Shown one piece after another: positions 8,745 to 17,392 of a stretch of 64,000 nt of DNA. The DNA lies in assembly GCF_003001935.1 (NCBI RefSeq), contig NZ_PVNG01000015.1:186001-250000 (forward strand). The letters are read 5' to 3'. A model generated the notes under the pieces. The model saw only the letters and a program-made list of their open reading frames with translations, searched no databases and was not told the DNA's origin. Position 1 is the stretch's first letter. Every line of letters starts with the position of its first letter. The DNA is from Nonomuraea fuscirosea. Lineage in GTDB: Bacteria; Actinomycetota; Actinomycetes; Streptosporangiales; Streptosporangiaceae. Made by a program: the position numbers and the translations under genes.

Positions 8745-10589
8745 GTGTATGTCTTCCGTTCGATGCTCGTCGCGGTGTGCGCGGCGCTGATGATCCTCGT
8801 GCCGCGTCCCGCCGTGGCAGCCAGCGAGATTCCGGACGAACGTGCTCTGGCCGCCTTCTTCGACGCCGCGATGGCGGACGGGCTGGCGGCCGACCACGTG
8901 CCGGGCGCGGTCGTCTCGGTGGTGGGCAGCGGGAAGATGCTCTTCAGCAAGGGGTACGGGCTGGCCGACGTCGAGAACCGCAGACCTTTTGACCCGGCCA
9001 CCTCAATGGTCCGGATCGCCTCGATCACCAAGCTGTTCACCTGGACCGCAGTGATGCAGCAGGTTCAGCAGGGCAAGCTGGACCTGAAGGCGGACGTGAA
9101 CCGCTACCTCACCGCGTTCCGGATCCCCGCGACCTACCCCCGGCCGATCACGCTGCAGGACCTGATGGACCACACGGCCGGATTCGAGGACCGCACGATC
9201 GGCGTGGGGTCGCGGAGCAAGGACGACGTGCCGCCCTTGGCGGACTATCTCGCCGACAACATGCCCGCGCGGGTGCGTCCGCCTGGCGAGGTGTCGGCGT
9301 ACTCGAACTATGGGGCGGCGCTGGCCGGACACATCGTGGCGCGGGTGAGCGGGCAGCCGTATGACGAGTACGTGCGCGATCACATCCTCGGCCCGCTGGC
9401 GATGCGGCACAGCACGGCCGCCGAGCCCGTTCCCGCCCCCTTGGCCGCGGATCTGGCGCGCAGCTACGACTACGAGGACGGGGCGTATCGGCGCAAGCCG
9501 TTCGTCTTCGACAACCTCGCCCCTGACGGGTCGATCAGTGCCACCGCGAACGACATGGCCCACTTCATGATCGCTCACTTGCTGGACGGACGCTTCGGCG
9601 ACCGGCGCATCCTCGACGAGCCGACGGCCCGGCTCATGCACCGGCGGACGTTCGCGGCCGATCCGCGCATCGACGGGTACGCCCACGGGTTCAAGGAGCA
9701 GACACTCAACGGGCATCGCGTGATCATGCACGACGGCGGCTGGGAGGGTTTCCAGAGCGCGTTGCTGCTGGTGCCCGACGCCGACCTCGGCCTGTTCGTC
9801 TCCACGAACAGTCTCGGCGGGGCCGACGCCATGACCAAGATCATTCCCGCCTTCTTCGACCGCTTCCTGCCTGGAAAGCGCGCAGTGCCCGGTGGCGGTG
9901 CTTCCGTCGTGCCTGTCGAAGGCTTCTACAAGCTCACCAGGTCCGCGGAGTCCAGCATCGAGAAGGTGGTCGCCCTGACCGGTTCCACCCGGCTGCGGGT
10001 GGCGGGCGGGAAGCTCACCTTCAGAGGCTCGACGTGGAGCCCGCTGGGGCCTGGGCTCTATCAGCAGGACGGCGGCACGCAGCGGCTGGCGCTGGTGCCC
10101 GGCGGGAGCGATGCCGCGTACGTGGCCACAGACGGCCCCGCCTACCAACGCGTCCCCTGGTGGGACACCCCGCCGGTCAATGCCATCATCGTCCTGCTGT
10201 TCGCCGTCACCGCACTGACCGCCGTGCTCGGCCTGCCGGTGGCCGCTGTGGTCCGTCCGGCCAAGAAGCGTCCCGTTTCGCGTGTCTGGCGCGCCGTGCG
10301 TGTCCTGACCGGGCTCGCCGCCGCGGTCGGACTGGTGTTCGTGGTGCTGTTCACGCTGGTTCTGACCGGCGACACGAGCATCCTGTACGGCGTGCCGACC
10401 AACGTCCAGGTCCTCCTGGTGCTGCCGCTGCTGGTCCTCGCACTCACCGTCGCCGCGGTCGCCACGACCGTGAGGACTTGGCGGCACGCGGGCGTCCTGG
10501 CCCGCGGCCATCAGGTGGTCGTGCTGGCGGGGCTGCTCGCCCTCCTCTGGTTCTGCCAGCACTGGAACTTGCTCGGCTGGCACCTGTGA
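8745..10589 (+). CDS. Membrane-anchored serine hydrolase of the class C beta-lactamase/penicillin-binding family
   Basis: Exported serine hydrolase acting outside the membrane, probably on peptides or peptidoglycan-like amides or esters; the substrate is unknown. 614 aa from GTG 8745, chosen because AGGAG lies at 8734-8738 and a signal peptide follows (VAVCAALMILVPRPAVAAS). The catalytic motif SITK is at residues 93-96, YSNYG is the YxN motif, and HDGG replaces the KTG box as usual in this family. After the about 400-residue catalytic domain comes a small beta domain and then four hydrophobic helices that anchor the C-terminus. It is divergent from the two-component system, which may control it. 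Confidence 0.88.
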   Translation: MYVFRSMLVAVCAALMILVPRPAVAASEIPDERALAAFFDAAMADGLAADHVPGAVVSVVGSGKMLFSKGYGLADVENRRPFDPATSMVRIASITKLFTWTAVMQQVQQGKLDLKADVNRYLTAFRIPATYPRPITLQDLMDHTAGFEDRTIGVGSRSKDDVPPLADYLADNMPARVRPPGEVSAYSNYGAALAGHIVARVSGQPYDEYVRDHILGPLAMRHSTAAEPVPAPLAADLARSYDYEDGAYRRKPFVFDNLAPDGSISATANDMAHFMIAHLLDGRFGDRRILDEPTARLMHRRTFAADPRIDGYAHGFKEQTLNGHRVIMHDGGWEGFQSALLLVPDADLGLFVSTNSLGGADAMTKIIPAFFDRFLPGKRAVPGGGASVVPVEGFYKLTRSAESSIEKVVALTGSTRLRVAGGKLTFRGSTWSPLGPGLYQQDGGTQRLALVPGGSDAAYVATDGPAYQRVPWWDTPPVNAIIVLLFAVTALTAVLGLPVAAVVRPAKKRPVSRVWRAVRVLTGLAAAVGLVFVVLFTLVLTGDTSILYGVPTNVQVLLVLPLLVLALTVAAVATTVRTWRHAGVLARGHQVVVLAGLLALLWFCQHWNLLGWHL

Positions 10590-10650
10590 TCACTCAACCG
10601 CTTGGGTCGCCAGATCGAGCGGGACCTCCCGGAGGAGGCACTGCAGGCCA

Positions 10651-10959
10651 ATGAGGCCACTTCGGGGCCGATCCCACAGGCGCGCGATGACGCCGATCGA
10701 AGCGCAGGACGTCCAGGCAAAGGGTGATCGTCTTAGGTGGCACCTGTCCAGGCTGAGGATCGAGCCTGTGGCCGAGGACATATCGGCGCTGGCGATCGAA
10801 CTGCTTCGCGATGCTCGCCCGCACGGTCACCAGTACGCCGTCGACGCGGTGGTGGCGGCCACCGCGCTCCGCTCAGTGCGGCCGGTCATCGTTCTCACCT
10901 CTGACGAGGACGACATGAGGAAACTGTGCGGGAAGACCGTGCAGGTGGTCGGGGTCTGA
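10651..10959 (+). pseudogene. C-terminal fragment of a PIN-domain (VapC-like) protein
   Basis: The readable product ends IEPVAEDISALAIELLRDAR, then YAVDAVVAATAL and VIVLTSDEDDMRKLCG, the C-terminal half of a PIN nuclease including the conserved DAVVAATAL and TSDxDD motifs. The N-terminal half with the first catalytic aspartate is missing, and the sequence upstream (10590-10680) shows nothing like it, so this is probably a remnant. Bases 10879-10903 recur exactly at 18385-18409, beyond the sugar island. No antitoxin gene was seen. Confidence 0.65.
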
Positions 10960-11046
10960 CACGGCCTGTGCGGGGTCGCTCAGCCGATCACATCACCACT
11001 GATCCGAAGGTCGTTACTGCCAGGAACGGTCACGCCTGCCGTGGCG

Positions 11047-11865
11047 CTAGGCCTTGGCCGCGGGGGTGAGCACCTCCACGCCGCTCGCCTTCAGGGCGCC
11101 CCGCAGGTCGGGTGGCGGTGCGGCGTCGGTGATCAGGTAGTCGGCAGCTCCTAGTTCCGACACTTGGGCGAACAGGCGGCGGCCGAATTTGGAGGAGTCG
11201 GCGAGGATCGCCACGCGGGCCGCGCGGGAGATCATCTCCTGCATCATCGCGGCCTCGGCGAGGTTGCTCGTCGTGTAGCCGGCGTCGGCGGCGACCGCGC
11301 CGACGCCGACCAGCGCCAGATCGCAGCTGATGTCCAGCTCGGCGCCGGTGTTGGCGCGGAAGCTGACCGGGCCGATCGTGGCGAGGGTGAGCGCGCGCAC
11401 CGCGCCGCCGAAGACGTAGATGTCGCGGATGGCCGTAGGCGGGAGCGCGCTCGGCACCAGCAGATTGTTCGTCGCCACCGTGAGGTCGCGATGCTGGCCC
11501 AGGCTGCGGGCGAGCGCAAGGGTGGTCGTCCCGCCGTTGATCATGATGGTCGAGCCGTCGTCGACCAGTGTCGCGGCCAGTGCCGCGATCTTCTCCTTCT
11601 CCTGCTCCTGTACGGCAAGCCGCTGGTCGACGGCGCGGTCGGTGCGGGAGACCGTGGACAGGCTGACAGCGCCGCCGTATGTACGTACGAGGATGCCCTC
11701 GGCGGCCAGCTGATCGAGATCGCGGCGCACGGTGTCGATGGAGACGCCGAAGCGCTCGGCGAGCTCGCTCACCGTGACCTGGCCAGTGTCGGCGACGTAC
11801 GCGGCCAGCTGGGCTTTGCGCCCGGCGGGTAGGTGGCGCTGCCGCTCGTCCCTGTCAACGCTCAC
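11047..11865 (-). CDS. DeoR-family transcriptional regulator of the sugar island
   Basis: Sugar-phosphate-responsive repressor, 272 aa. The N-terminal winged HTH is typical (VTVSELAERFGVSIDTVRRD followed by LDQLAAEGILVRTYGGA); the C-terminal DeoRC effector domain has the sugar-phosphate isomerase-like fold signature (GSTIMINGGTTTLALAR, LALVGVGAV, ILADSSKFGR). The start is GTG 11865, preceded by GGGGGAATCA, which gives a good ribosome site; the frame continues upstream without homology. It is divergent from the ABC-transporter operon across 297 bp. It probably represses the operon and is released by a phosphorylated intermediate of the pathway. Confidence 0.9.
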   Translation of the reverse strand: MSVDRDERQRHLPAGRKAQLAAYVADTGQVTVSELAERFGVSIDTVRRDLDQLAAEGILVRTYGGAVSLSTVSRTDRAVDQRLAVQEQEKEKIAALAATLVDDGSTIMINGGTTTLALARSLGQHRDLTVATNNLLVPSALPPTAIRDIYVFGGAVRALTLATIGPVSFRANTGAELDISCDLALVGVGAVAADAGYTTSNLAEAAMMQEMISRAARVAILADSSKFGRRLFAQVSELGAADYLITDAAPPPDLRGALKASGVEVLTPAAKA

Positions 11866-12162
11866 TGATTCCCCCTTGTCAGTGCGGCAGTATTCCACAA
11901 GTCTGCGCCGATTGGGCACATTGCCGCATAGAGCTGCCGAGAGCCGCAATGGTGGGCAGGTGCAGCCGAGGGCCGGTGGAGACGGGGGAATCTACAGATC
12001 AGGGGACGGCGATGGGGCGCCGGATCTTGCTTCATGGCACCACATTATGCCGTACTCCGCAGTTTTCTGCAGTTCTTCTCTTGTCTACGTCCGTAACGCG
12101 CTGCTAACGTGACGGCCAACTCGGCAGAGGACGGAAAGATCTCGATGTAGAAGGAGCCCGTC
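11866..12162. promoter_or_regulatory. Divergent control region between the DeoR regulator and sugar ABC operon
   Basis: 297-bp non-coding gap with lower GC than its neighbours. The most notable element is a direct repeat GCAGTTTTCT / GCAGTTCTTCT at 12059-12079, a plausible DeoR-family operator. The gap ends with a strong ribosome site GAAGGAG just before ATG 12163. No convincing -35/-10 pair could be fixed by eye. Confidence 0.4.
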
Positions 12163-13452
12163 ATGGTGGTCGATGGAATACGGGTGAGACGAGTGATAGG
12201 GGCAGCGACAGCGGCCGCGACGGTCGCGCTCGTGGCGGCGTGTGGCTCGGGCTCCTCGGGCGACACCGCCTCGGACGGCAGCGTGACGCTGGAGTTCGCC
12301 CAGTGGTGGGGGGCCGAGCTGCCGGCCGGGGAGTTCGACAAGATCGTCAACGATTTCACCGCACAAAATCCGAACATCAAGATCAAGCTGCTGAGCGCGC
12401 CGTACGCCTCGACGAAACAGCAGCTGATCACCGGTGCCGCGTCGAAGACCCTGCCCGACGTGGTCGGCCTCGACGGCGCCTGGGTCAACGACTTCGCCAA
12501 GCAGGGCGCGATCACCGATCTGTCCAAGCTGATGTCCGACGCGAATTACGACACCGGCCAGCTCGCCAGTCAGGTGCAGATCAAGGGCAAGACGTACATG
12601 ATCCCGGTGGTCAACTTCGTCTACCCGCTCTTCGTCAACAAGGACCTGCTCACCAAGGCCGGCGTCGCCAAGGTGCCCACCACGCGCACCCAGTTCCTCG
12701 ACGCGGCCAAGAAGATCAGCGCAACCGGCAGTGACGTGAAGGGCTGGGCGCTCCCGCTCGACACCGCCGTCCCCAACGGCATCCAGAACGACGTCATGTC
12801 CTGGCTCTGGGCGTCCGGCGGCAGCATGCTGACCGACGGCAAGCCCAACCTGACCGGCGCGCCGGTCAAGAGCGTGGTCGAGTTCGTGAAGAGCCTGAAC
12901 GACGCGGGCGTCATCGCCCCCGGCTCGCTCACCATGAAAGAACAGGACAAGGTCGAGAAGTTCACCAACGGCCAGGTCGGCATGATGATCGACTCGCTCG
13001 CGCACATCAACCTGATCAAGAAGAACAAGCCGGATCTGAAGTTCGAGGTGGCGGCCCTTCCGGCCGAGGACGGCTACACCGGCAAGCGCGGCATCCCGTA
13101 CGCGTCGTGGGGGATCGGCATCTCCAGCTCCACCGAGCACAAGGCCGAGGCGTTCAAGTTCGTGTCCTACCTGCTCAGCAAGGAGACCAACGCGAATCTG
13201 AGCACGATCGCGAACGGCTTCCCGGGTAACAAGAACGCCCAGCCCGACTTCAGCGACAGTGACCCGCTGTTCAAGACCGCTTTCGACATCTACCAGCAGG
13301 GCTACCCCGCCAACGAGTTCGTCGGCCTGCCCAAGTCCGAGGACCTGATGCGCAGCTTCGACGAGCAGCTCCAGCTCGTGCTGACCGGCAAGACGAGTGT
13401 CGACGACGCCCTCGCCAAGTCGCAGGAGTCCTGGACCTCGGTGTTCGGGTAG
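12163..13452 (+). CDS. Sugar ABC transporter substrate-binding lipoprotein
   Basis: Captures an extracellular sugar and delivers it to the permeases encoded next. 429 aa. A charged N-terminus and hydrophobic core lead to lipobox VAAC, after which the mature lipoprotein begins CGSGSSGD. The body is a type 1 solute-binding fold of the MalE/UgpB class (SBP_bac_1), with VTLEFAQWWG at the mature N-terminus and PYASWGIGISSSTEHKAEAF near the C-terminal lobe. The start ATG 12163 has GAAGGAG at 12153-12159. No ATP-binding subunit is encoded in the operon, as is common in actinobacteria, where a shared MsiK-type ATPase serves several systems. Confidence 0.93.
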   Translation: MVVDGIRVRRVIGAATAAATVALVAACGSGSSGDTASDGSVTLEFAQWWGAELPAGEFDKIVNDFTAQNPNIKIKLLSAPYASTKQQLITGAASKTLPDVVGLDGAWVNDFAKQGAITDLSKLMSDANYDTGQLASQVQIKGKTYMIPVVNFVYPLFVNKDLLTKAGVAKVPTTRTQFLDAAKKISATGSDVKGWALPLDTAVPNGIQNDVMSWLWASGGSMLTDGKPNLTGAPVKSVVEFVKSLNDAGVIAPGSLTMKEQDKVEKFTNGQVGMMIDSLAHINLIKKNKPDLKFEVAALPAEDGYTGKRGIPYASWGIGISSSTEHKAEAFKFVSYLLSKETNANLSTIANGFPGNKNAQPDFSDSDPLFKTAFDIYQQGYPANEFVGLPKSEDLMRSFDEQLQLVLTGKTSVDDALAKSQESWTSVFG

Positions 13453-13507
13453 CTCGCCCGGGCGCCGTGCCGGTCCCCCGGCGCGGCGCGGGATCAAGGA
13501 GAAAGCG

Positions 13508-14446
13508 ATGACATCCATGACGGCGCCGAAGACGGCGCCCACCGAGGAGCGGGTCACACCCGGCCGGACCCGCTCCACCCTGGCCGGGCGCCTGATCCCG
13601 TACGGCTACCTGTCCCCCACGGTGCTGTTGATCGTGGTCCTGATGGTGGTCCCCATCGTCATGGTGATCGGCTACTCGTTCCAGGACAACGTGATCGTCC
13701 AGGAGAACCCGGTGTTCGCCGGGTTCGCCAACTACGCCAAGGTACTCACCGACCCGGACTTCCTGGCGGCGCTGGAGAACACCGCCATCTTCATCACGGT
13801 CAGCACCGTGGCCCACCTGGTCCTCGGCCTGGCCTTCGCGATGATGCTCAACACCCAGTTGCTGGGCGGGGTCACCAAGGCCGTTTTCCGAATCGTCTAC
13901 ATCCTGCCCTGGCTGTTCACGATCGCGGTGATCGCCGTCATCTGGCGGCTGCTGCTCGACCCGTCCGGCGTGGTCAACTACGTCCTGCACACGCTGGGTC
14001 TCGTTCAGGAGGGCGTGAACTGGCTCGGCGACCCGGGCAAGGCGCTCTGGGCGGTCACGTTCGTCAACATCTGGTCCGGCTACCCGTTCTTCATGATCAG
14101 TCTGCTCGCCGCGCTGCAGGGCATCCCCCATCATCTGTACGAAGCGGCCGCGATGGACGGGGCGAACTGGTTCCAGCGGTTCACTCACGTGACGCTGCCC
14201 CAACTGCGACCGGTGATCGTCAGCATGGGGGTGCTCGACCTGATCTGGACGTCCCAGCAGTTCGCACTGATCTGGATGACGACCGGCGGCGGGCCGCTGC
14301 ACGCCACCGAGATGCTCAGCACCTACACCTACAAGCAAGCCTTCAGCGAGTACGAGTTCGCGACCGCGTCCGCCGCCGCCGTGATCGTGCTGCTGCTGAC
14401 GATGATCCTCGCCTTCTTCTACGTACGCCAGCAAAGGGAGCGGTGA
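13508..14446 (+). CDS. Sugar ABC transporter permease (MalF type)
   Basis: First of two membrane permeases of the carbohydrate uptake system, 312 aa with six predicted TM helices. The EAA loop that contacts the ATPase is present as YEAAAMDGANWFQRFTHVTL. The start is ATG 13508 in AAGGAGAAAGCGATG; the reading frame is open upstream but without homology. 55 bp separate it from the binding-protein gene. Its stop overlaps the frame of the next permease. Confidence 0.94.
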   Translation: MTSMTAPKTAPTEERVTPGRTRSTLAGRLIPYGYLSPTVLLIVVLMVVPIVMVIGYSFQDNVIVQENPVFAGFANYAKVLTDPDFLAALENTAIFITVSTVAHLVLGLAFAMMLNTQLLGGVTKAVFRIVYILPWLFTIAVIAVIWRLLLDPSGVVNYVLHTLGLVQEGVNWLGDPGKALWAVTFVNIWSGYPFFMISLLAALQGIPHHLYEAAAMDGANWFQRFTHVTLPQLRPVIVSMGVLDLIWTSQQFALIWMTTGGGPLHATEMLSTYTYKQAFSEYEFATASAAAVIVLLLTMILAFFYVRQQRER

Positions 14447-14451
14447 GACGC

Positions 14452-15297
14452 ATGGCCACCACCATCAGGACTCGTCGCACCCTCGCCAAGGCCGGCGTCA
14501 TCACCGGCCTCGTCATCGGCGGGCTGTTCGCCGGCCTGCCGGTCCTGTGGCTGCTGTCCACCTCGTTCAAGAGCAACGGAGAGGTCTTCCAGAACCCGCC
14601 GGAGCTCATCACCGGCAGCTTCTCGTTCGACGCCTACTGGGAGATCCTGGGCAACGGTGCCCAGCTGCGGTACTTCCTCAACAGCTACATCGTCGCCTTC
14701 GCGGTGACCATCCTGACGCTGCTGGTGGCCGTCCTGGCCGGGTTCGCATTCAGCCGCTTCACGTTCCCGTTCCAGAAGACCGTCAACGCCGTGATCGTCA
14801 GCGTCCAGGCTGTGCCGCCGATCACGCTCGTCATTCCGTACTTCGGGCTCGTCGTCGCGCTCGGGCTGTACAACACCTATCCCGGCCTGATCCTCACGCA
14901 CATGGTGTTCACCCTCCCGTACGCGATCATCATGATCACCGCGTACCTGAACACGCTGCCACGAGAGCTGGACGAGTCCGTCAAGGTCGACGGCGGCACC
15001 AACTGGACCGCACTGTGGCGGATCCTGGTACCGATCTCGGTGCCCGGTCTGATCGCGGTCGGCGTGTACACGTTCATGATCTCGTGGAACGAGTACCTGT
15101 TCGCGCTCACTCTGACCCGTACCGACGACATGCGCACCGTGCCGATCGGCATCCAACTCCTCATGGGCCAGCACTCGTACGAGTGGAATCAGATGATGGC
15201 GATGAGCATCCTCGGGTCCATTCCGGTCCTCCTCCTCTTCCTCCTGTTCCAGCGACGGTTCATCGGCGGGCTCACCGCCGGCGCCGTCAAGGCCTGA
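14452..15297 (+). CDS. Sugar ABC transporter permease (MalG type)
   Basis: Second permease, about 281 aa, six TM helices. The EAA loop reads LDESVKVDGGTNWTALWRIL. Two starts are possible: GTG 14443 overlapping the previous stop, or ATG 14452. ATG is preferred because GGAG at 14437-14440 is too close to the GTG and 11 bases from the ATG. The protein ends with the family-typical LFQRRFIGGLTAGAVK. With the lipoprotein and MalF-like partner it forms a type I carbohydrate importer (CUT1). Confidence 0.93.
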   Translation: MATTIRTRRTLAKAGVITGLVIGGLFAGLPVLWLLSTSFKSNGEVFQNPPELITGSFSFDAYWEILGNGAQLRYFLNSYIVAFAVTILTLLVAVLAGFAFSRFTFPFQKTVNAVIVSVQAVPPITLVIPYFGLVVALGLYNTYPGLILTHMVFTLPYAIIMITAYLNTLPRELDESVKVDGGTNWTALWRILVPISVPGLIAVGVYTFMISWNEYLFALTLTRTDDMRTVPIGIQLLMGQHSYEWNQMMAMSILGSIPVLLLFLLFQRRFIGGLTAGAVKA

Positions 15298-15330
15298 CAC
15301 ACCCAGCACGCAAAAGGAGAGAACGCACAA

Positions 15331-16194
15331 ATGCTGACGACCGGCAAGGCGATCCTTGACGTCGCCAACGAACACGGCTTCGCCGTGCCCGCCTTCAACA
15401 TCAGCGACTGGGCGATGTTCAAGGGGATCGTGGAGATCAGCGAGGAGACGAACGCCCCTCTGATCGTCGGGATCCACCCGGACGAGGTTCGGCACATCGG
15501 CCGCGAGATGATCACCGGCATCGTCGAGCGGTCGCACAACTCCAGCGTCCCGATCGCGATCCACTGGGACCACGGCGCCACCTATGAGCAGATCCTGCAG
15601 GCGATCCAGTACGGTTTCACCTCCGTGATGATCGACGGGTCGCTGAAGCCGTTCGAGGAGAACATCGCGATCACCAAGAAGGTCACCGACTCCGCGCACG
15701 TTCTCGGAGTGTCGGTGGAGGGCGAGCTCGGCACGATCGGCGGAAACGACAGCTACGCCGAGGCGGGCGCCGCCGAGATCATCTACACCGACCCTGACGA
15801 CGCGGTCACGTTCGTCGAGCAGACCGGCGTGGACAGCCTCGCCGTCGCGATCGGGACGTTCCACGGCCTCTACCCGGCCCACCTCAAGCCGGAACTGAAG
15901 CTCGACCTGCTCAAGGAGATCAAGAGCCGGGTGCAGATCCCCCTGGTGCTGCACGGCGGTTCCGGCAACCCGGATGACGAGATCCGCGAGGCGGCGCGAA
16001 TCGGCATCAACAAGATCAACATCTCCACCGATATCAAGGTCGCCTACCATGACAAGATGCGCGAGGTGCTGGGCAGCGACCGGAAGGTGCGCGAGCCGAA
16101 CGCCGTCCAGCCCGCCTGCATCGAGGCCATGAAGGTGGTCGCCGCCGAGAAGATCGAGCTGTTCGGCGCCGCCGGTAAGGGCTCGCTCTACTGA
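15331..16194 (+). CDS. Class II (zinc) ketose-bisphosphate aldolase
   Basis: Cleaves a ketose 1,6-bisphosphate (fructose or tagatose type) to dihydroxyacetone phosphate and glyceraldehyde 3-phosphate. 287 aa, the length of the KbaY/GatY/FbaA-like branch. Catalytic D80 and zinc ligand H81 lie in IHWDHGATYE; the other ligands are H178 (GTFHGLYP) and H208 (LHGGSG). VEGELGTIGG is the conserved acidic loop. The start ATG 15331 follows AAAGGAGAG. As the last catabolic step encoded here it turns the kinase product into triose phosphates. Confidence 0.93.
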   Translation: MLTTGKAILDVANEHGFAVPAFNISDWAMFKGIVEISEETNAPLIVGIHPDEVRHIGREMITGIVERSHNSSVPIAIHWDHGATYEQILQAIQYGFTSVMIDGSLKPFEENIAITKKVTDSAHVLGVSVEGELGTIGGNDSYAEAGAAEIIYTDPDDAVTFVEQTGVDSLAVAIGTFHGLYPAHLKPELKLDLLKEIKSRVQIPLVLHGGSGNPDDEIREAARIGINKINISTDIKVAYHDKMREVLGSDRKVREPNAVQPACIEAMKVVAAEKIELFGAAGKGSLY

Positions 16195-16195
16195 C

Positions 16196-17392
16196 ATGGC
16201 CGACGCGTCCCGGATAATCCTGGGCCTCGGCGGTTGCGTCGACCACGAGTTGAAGCTGACCGCCGATGTCCTGGAACAGCTTGTCGCCGAGTACGGCATC
16301 GTGGCCGCGGAACTGGCGTCGCCGGCCACGGTGACCAGTGAGCGGGACCTCGTGGTGTCGATCCTCGGGTACGTCGCCCGGGGCGGAGGCGGCGAACACT
16401 TCGTCGACTCCGCCCCCGCGCTGTCGACCTTCGCGAACCGGTCTCCGCATCGGGAGACTCTGGGCGGCACTTCGGTGCGGGCCGGGATCGTGATGAGCCG
16501 GCTCGGCGTGCCGTCTACGCTGCACCTGGTCAGCGTCAACGACATCTTCCGCCGGCTGTTGCCGGCGAACTGCGAGTACATCAACAGCGGTGTCGGGGAG
16601 ACCTTCTATCCACACCTGATCGTCCAGTACGACAAGGGCCTGCGGGTCCGGGCAGGCGACATCGACATCGTCGCGCCGTTCCCGAACCGCCTGATCTACG
16701 TCAACGACCCGGCGAACGCTGCCATGCTGCTCACCGACGATCTCGGTGACCGGTTGCGGAAGGCGGACATCTTTCTGATCTCCGGATTCAACGCCATGCG
16801 CGACAAGGCGAAGCTCGACGAGAGGCTCGCCTCCCTGAAAGAGCACATGCGGCAGCTGCCGGACGGGGCGGTGGCCTACTTCGAGGACGCTGCGTACCAC
16901 GAGCCCGCCTTCAGCCGCCGGGTCCGGGATGCGCTGCTCGACGAGATCAACGTGTATGGACTGAACGAGGACGAGCTGCAGTCGCACATCGGGCGCCCGG
17001 TCGACCTGCTCTCGGCCGAGGATGTCGCGGAGGCCCTCACGGCGGTGCACGCGCTCATCCCGGTGCCGACGCTGGTGCTGCACACGAAGTACTGGGCTGC
17101 GGCGCTCGGCGCAGGCGGTTACGCCGACGCCCTCGACACCGGCACGGTCATGGCCGCCACCCGCTACTGCCACGGCGACGTATTCAGCGAGGAGGACGTC
17201 GAGCGTGTGCGCCGACTGGCCCGGCGGCCCGAGTCCGTCGCCTTCGCGGCGGCGCTGCGTTCGCGCATGGGGGCGACCGTCGACTGTGTCCCCGGCTTCG
17301 CACTCGACGTTCAGAATCCCACCACCGTCGGGCTCGGCGACACGTTCGTCGGTGGCTTCCTCGCCGAGCTAGCCCTGAGGGGACATCGATGA
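16196..17392 (+). CDS. ADP-dependent phosphofructokinase/glucokinase-family sugar kinase
   Basis: 398 aa member of the ribokinase-fold ADP_PFK_GK family, enzymes that phosphorylate glucose or fructose 6-phosphate with ADP as donor. The C-terminal catalytic segment NPTTVGLGDTFVGG contains the general base D382, and the substrate side shows GGTSVRAG, SGFNAMRDK and YFEDAAYHEP. It is shorter than the archaeal enzymes (about 450 aa). It lies one base after the aldolase stop and overlaps the next gene by ATGA. Next to aldolase and phosphomannose isomerase, a 6-phosphofructokinase-like role (6-phosphate to 1,6-bisphosphate) is the best inference; donor and substrate are untested. Confidence 0.8.
   Translation: MADASRIILGLGGCVDHELKLTADVLEQLVAEYGIVAAELASPATVTSERDLVVSILGYVARGGGGEHFVDSAPALSTFANRSPHRETLGGTSVRAGIVMSRLGVPSTLHLVSVNDIFRRLLPANCEYINSGVGETFYPHLIVQYDKGLRVRAGDIDIVAPFPNRLIYVNDPANAAMLLTDDLGDRLRKADIFLISGFNAMRDKAKLDERLASLKEHMRQLPDGAVAYFEDAAYHEPAFSRRVRDALLDEINVYGLNEDELQSHIGRPVDLLSAEDVAEALTAVHALIPVPTLVLHTKYWAAALGAGGYADALDTGTVMAATRYCHGDVFSEEDVERVRRLARRPESVAFAAALRSRMGATVDCVPGFALDVQNPTTVGLGDTFVGGFLAELALRGHR

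Noticed and set aside
10590-10690. Small minus-strand open frames between the serine hydrolase and the PIN fragment.
   Set aside because: Less than 80 codons, no ribosome site, no similarity to known families; likely noise in a decayed region.
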